From: Xenophilus sp. E41
Lineage (GTDB): Bacteria > Pseudomonadota > Gammaproteobacteria > Burkholderiales > Burkholderiaceae_C
Reading direction: 5' to 3'
NCBI RefSeq assembly: GCF_003671765.1
Contig: NZ_QPIB01000009.1
Location: forward strand, 523,713-587,712
Length of the DNA stretch: 64,000 bases
Made by a program: the position numbers and the translations under genes. Within the stretch, counting starts at the first letter, position 1. Each line of letters opens with the position of its first letter. Under the pieces are notes generated by a model. It did not search any database. It saw only the letters and a program-made list of their open reading frames with translations, and was not told the origin of the DNA. This document shows positions 63,581 through 64,000 of this stretch, in pieces.

Positions 63581-63651
63581 GCCTCGCTGCGCTGGCCGCG
63601 GTCGAGGCGCTGGCTCCCGCTCCCACCGGCTCGTGTTCTGAAAGCTGATCC

Positions 63652-64000
63652 ATGACCCTCTCCGACATGCTCAACATCGGCCTCATGCAGGGCTTCGCGG
63701 GGCTTTCGCTCTTCGCGGTGCTGCTGCTCATGGGGCTGGGGCTGGCGATCATCTTCGGCCAGATGGGCGTCATCAACATGGCCCATGGCGAGTTCATGGC
63801 CATCGGCGCCTACACGGTCTACATGTCGGCCCTGTTCACCGAGCGCATGGCGCCGGGGGCCATGGCGTACTACTTTCCCGTTGCCATCGTGCTGGGCTTC
63901 GGCGTGGCCTTCGCGCTGGGCTGGCTCATGGAATGGGCGCTGATCCGCCACCTCTACAGCCGCCCGCTCGACACGCTGCTGGCCACCTGGGGCGTGAGCC
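63652..64000 (+). CDS. urtB: urea ABC transporter permease UrtB, N-terminal part (runs off right edge)
   Basis: The visible 116 codons start MTLSDMLNIGLMQGFAGLSL and show LIV-type permease helices (SLFAVLLLMGLGLAIIFGQM, YYFPVAIVLGFGVAFALGWL) with the signature MGVINMAHGEFMAIGAYTVY and the later LIRHLYSRPLDTLLATWGVS. It is of the short urea/LivH class, without a periplasmic N-terminal extension. Placed after urtA, 171 bp away, it forms the channel with UrtC; the rest of the gene and likely urtCDE lie beyond the window. Confidence 0.9.
   Translation, partial: MTLSDMLNIGLMQGFAGLSLFAVLLLMGLGLAIIFGQMGVINMAHGEFMAIGAYTVYMSALFTERMAPGAMAYYFPVAIVLGFGVAFALGWLMEWALIRHLYSRPLDTLLATWGVS

Overview
The window reads as the chromosome of a high-GC betaproteobacterium of the Comamonadaceae (order Burkholderiales), most like Variovorax or Acidovorax. 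This is inferred from gene content and style, not from a search: several Bug-type tripartite tricarboxylate receptors, a trimeric Gram-negative porin, a LexA-controlled imuA-imuB-dnaE2 cassette, a urea ABC transporter, and seven copies of a bipartite palindromic repeat of the kind I associate with this family. Gene density is high, ATGA stop/start overlaps are common, and almost everything is GC-rich except about 35.5-40.6 kb.

Layout. 0-6 kb: the 5' part of argG, then a decaying pair (glycogen-debranching-type glucosidase with a frameshift, family 4 glycosyltransferase with an internal amber codon) and an ABC exporter. 6-10.6 kb: RidA, a LysR regulator divergent from a DOPA-dioxygenase-like enzyme, a Sir2 deacylase next to a ParS/MbcA-domain protein, and an alpha/beta hydrolase. 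10.6-21 kb: a catabolic cluster of unknown substrate. Two tandem Bug receptors diverge from an FAD oxidoreductase, IclR regulator, split aconitase X (large and small subunit), IlvD/Edd-type dehydratase, porin and third Bug receptor. 21-26.4 kb: an RND efflux pump (adaptor and pump) whose operon ends in an exported aldo/keto reductase instead of an outer-membrane channel. 26.6-33.4 kb: the SOS mutasome imuA-imuB-dnaE2 behind a LexA box, followed by a protein with an MmcB-like PD-(D/E)XK core.

34.4-41.3 kb is an accessory region at tRNA-Gly(UCC). A 25-bp copy of the tRNA 5' end lies 2.5 kb downstream and brackets a KAP-type NTPase and a divergent gene pair sharing a LexA-like box. Beyond it are a four-helix membrane protein with a HEPN-type R-x4-H motif, an AIPR-family protein, and a fragment of a phage gpD (late control) gene. 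These low-GC genes look like a small defence island.

41.3-64 kb returns to core-like DNA: a YegD-type Hsp70, a ferritin-like di-iron protein, alaS, a histidine phosphatase, a PanE-type reductase, a TetR regulator with two perfect operators, a secreted phospholipase D lipoprotein, and a two-component system directly upstream of a cyanate uptake and cyanase operon whose ATPase gene carries a frameshift. It ends with a hybrid histidine kinase whose N-terminus is an NCS1-type permease, its response regulator, and divergently the urea transporter genes urtA and urtB (the latter cut by the window end). Nitrogen acquisition from small compounds (cyanate, urea) links the last 12 kb.
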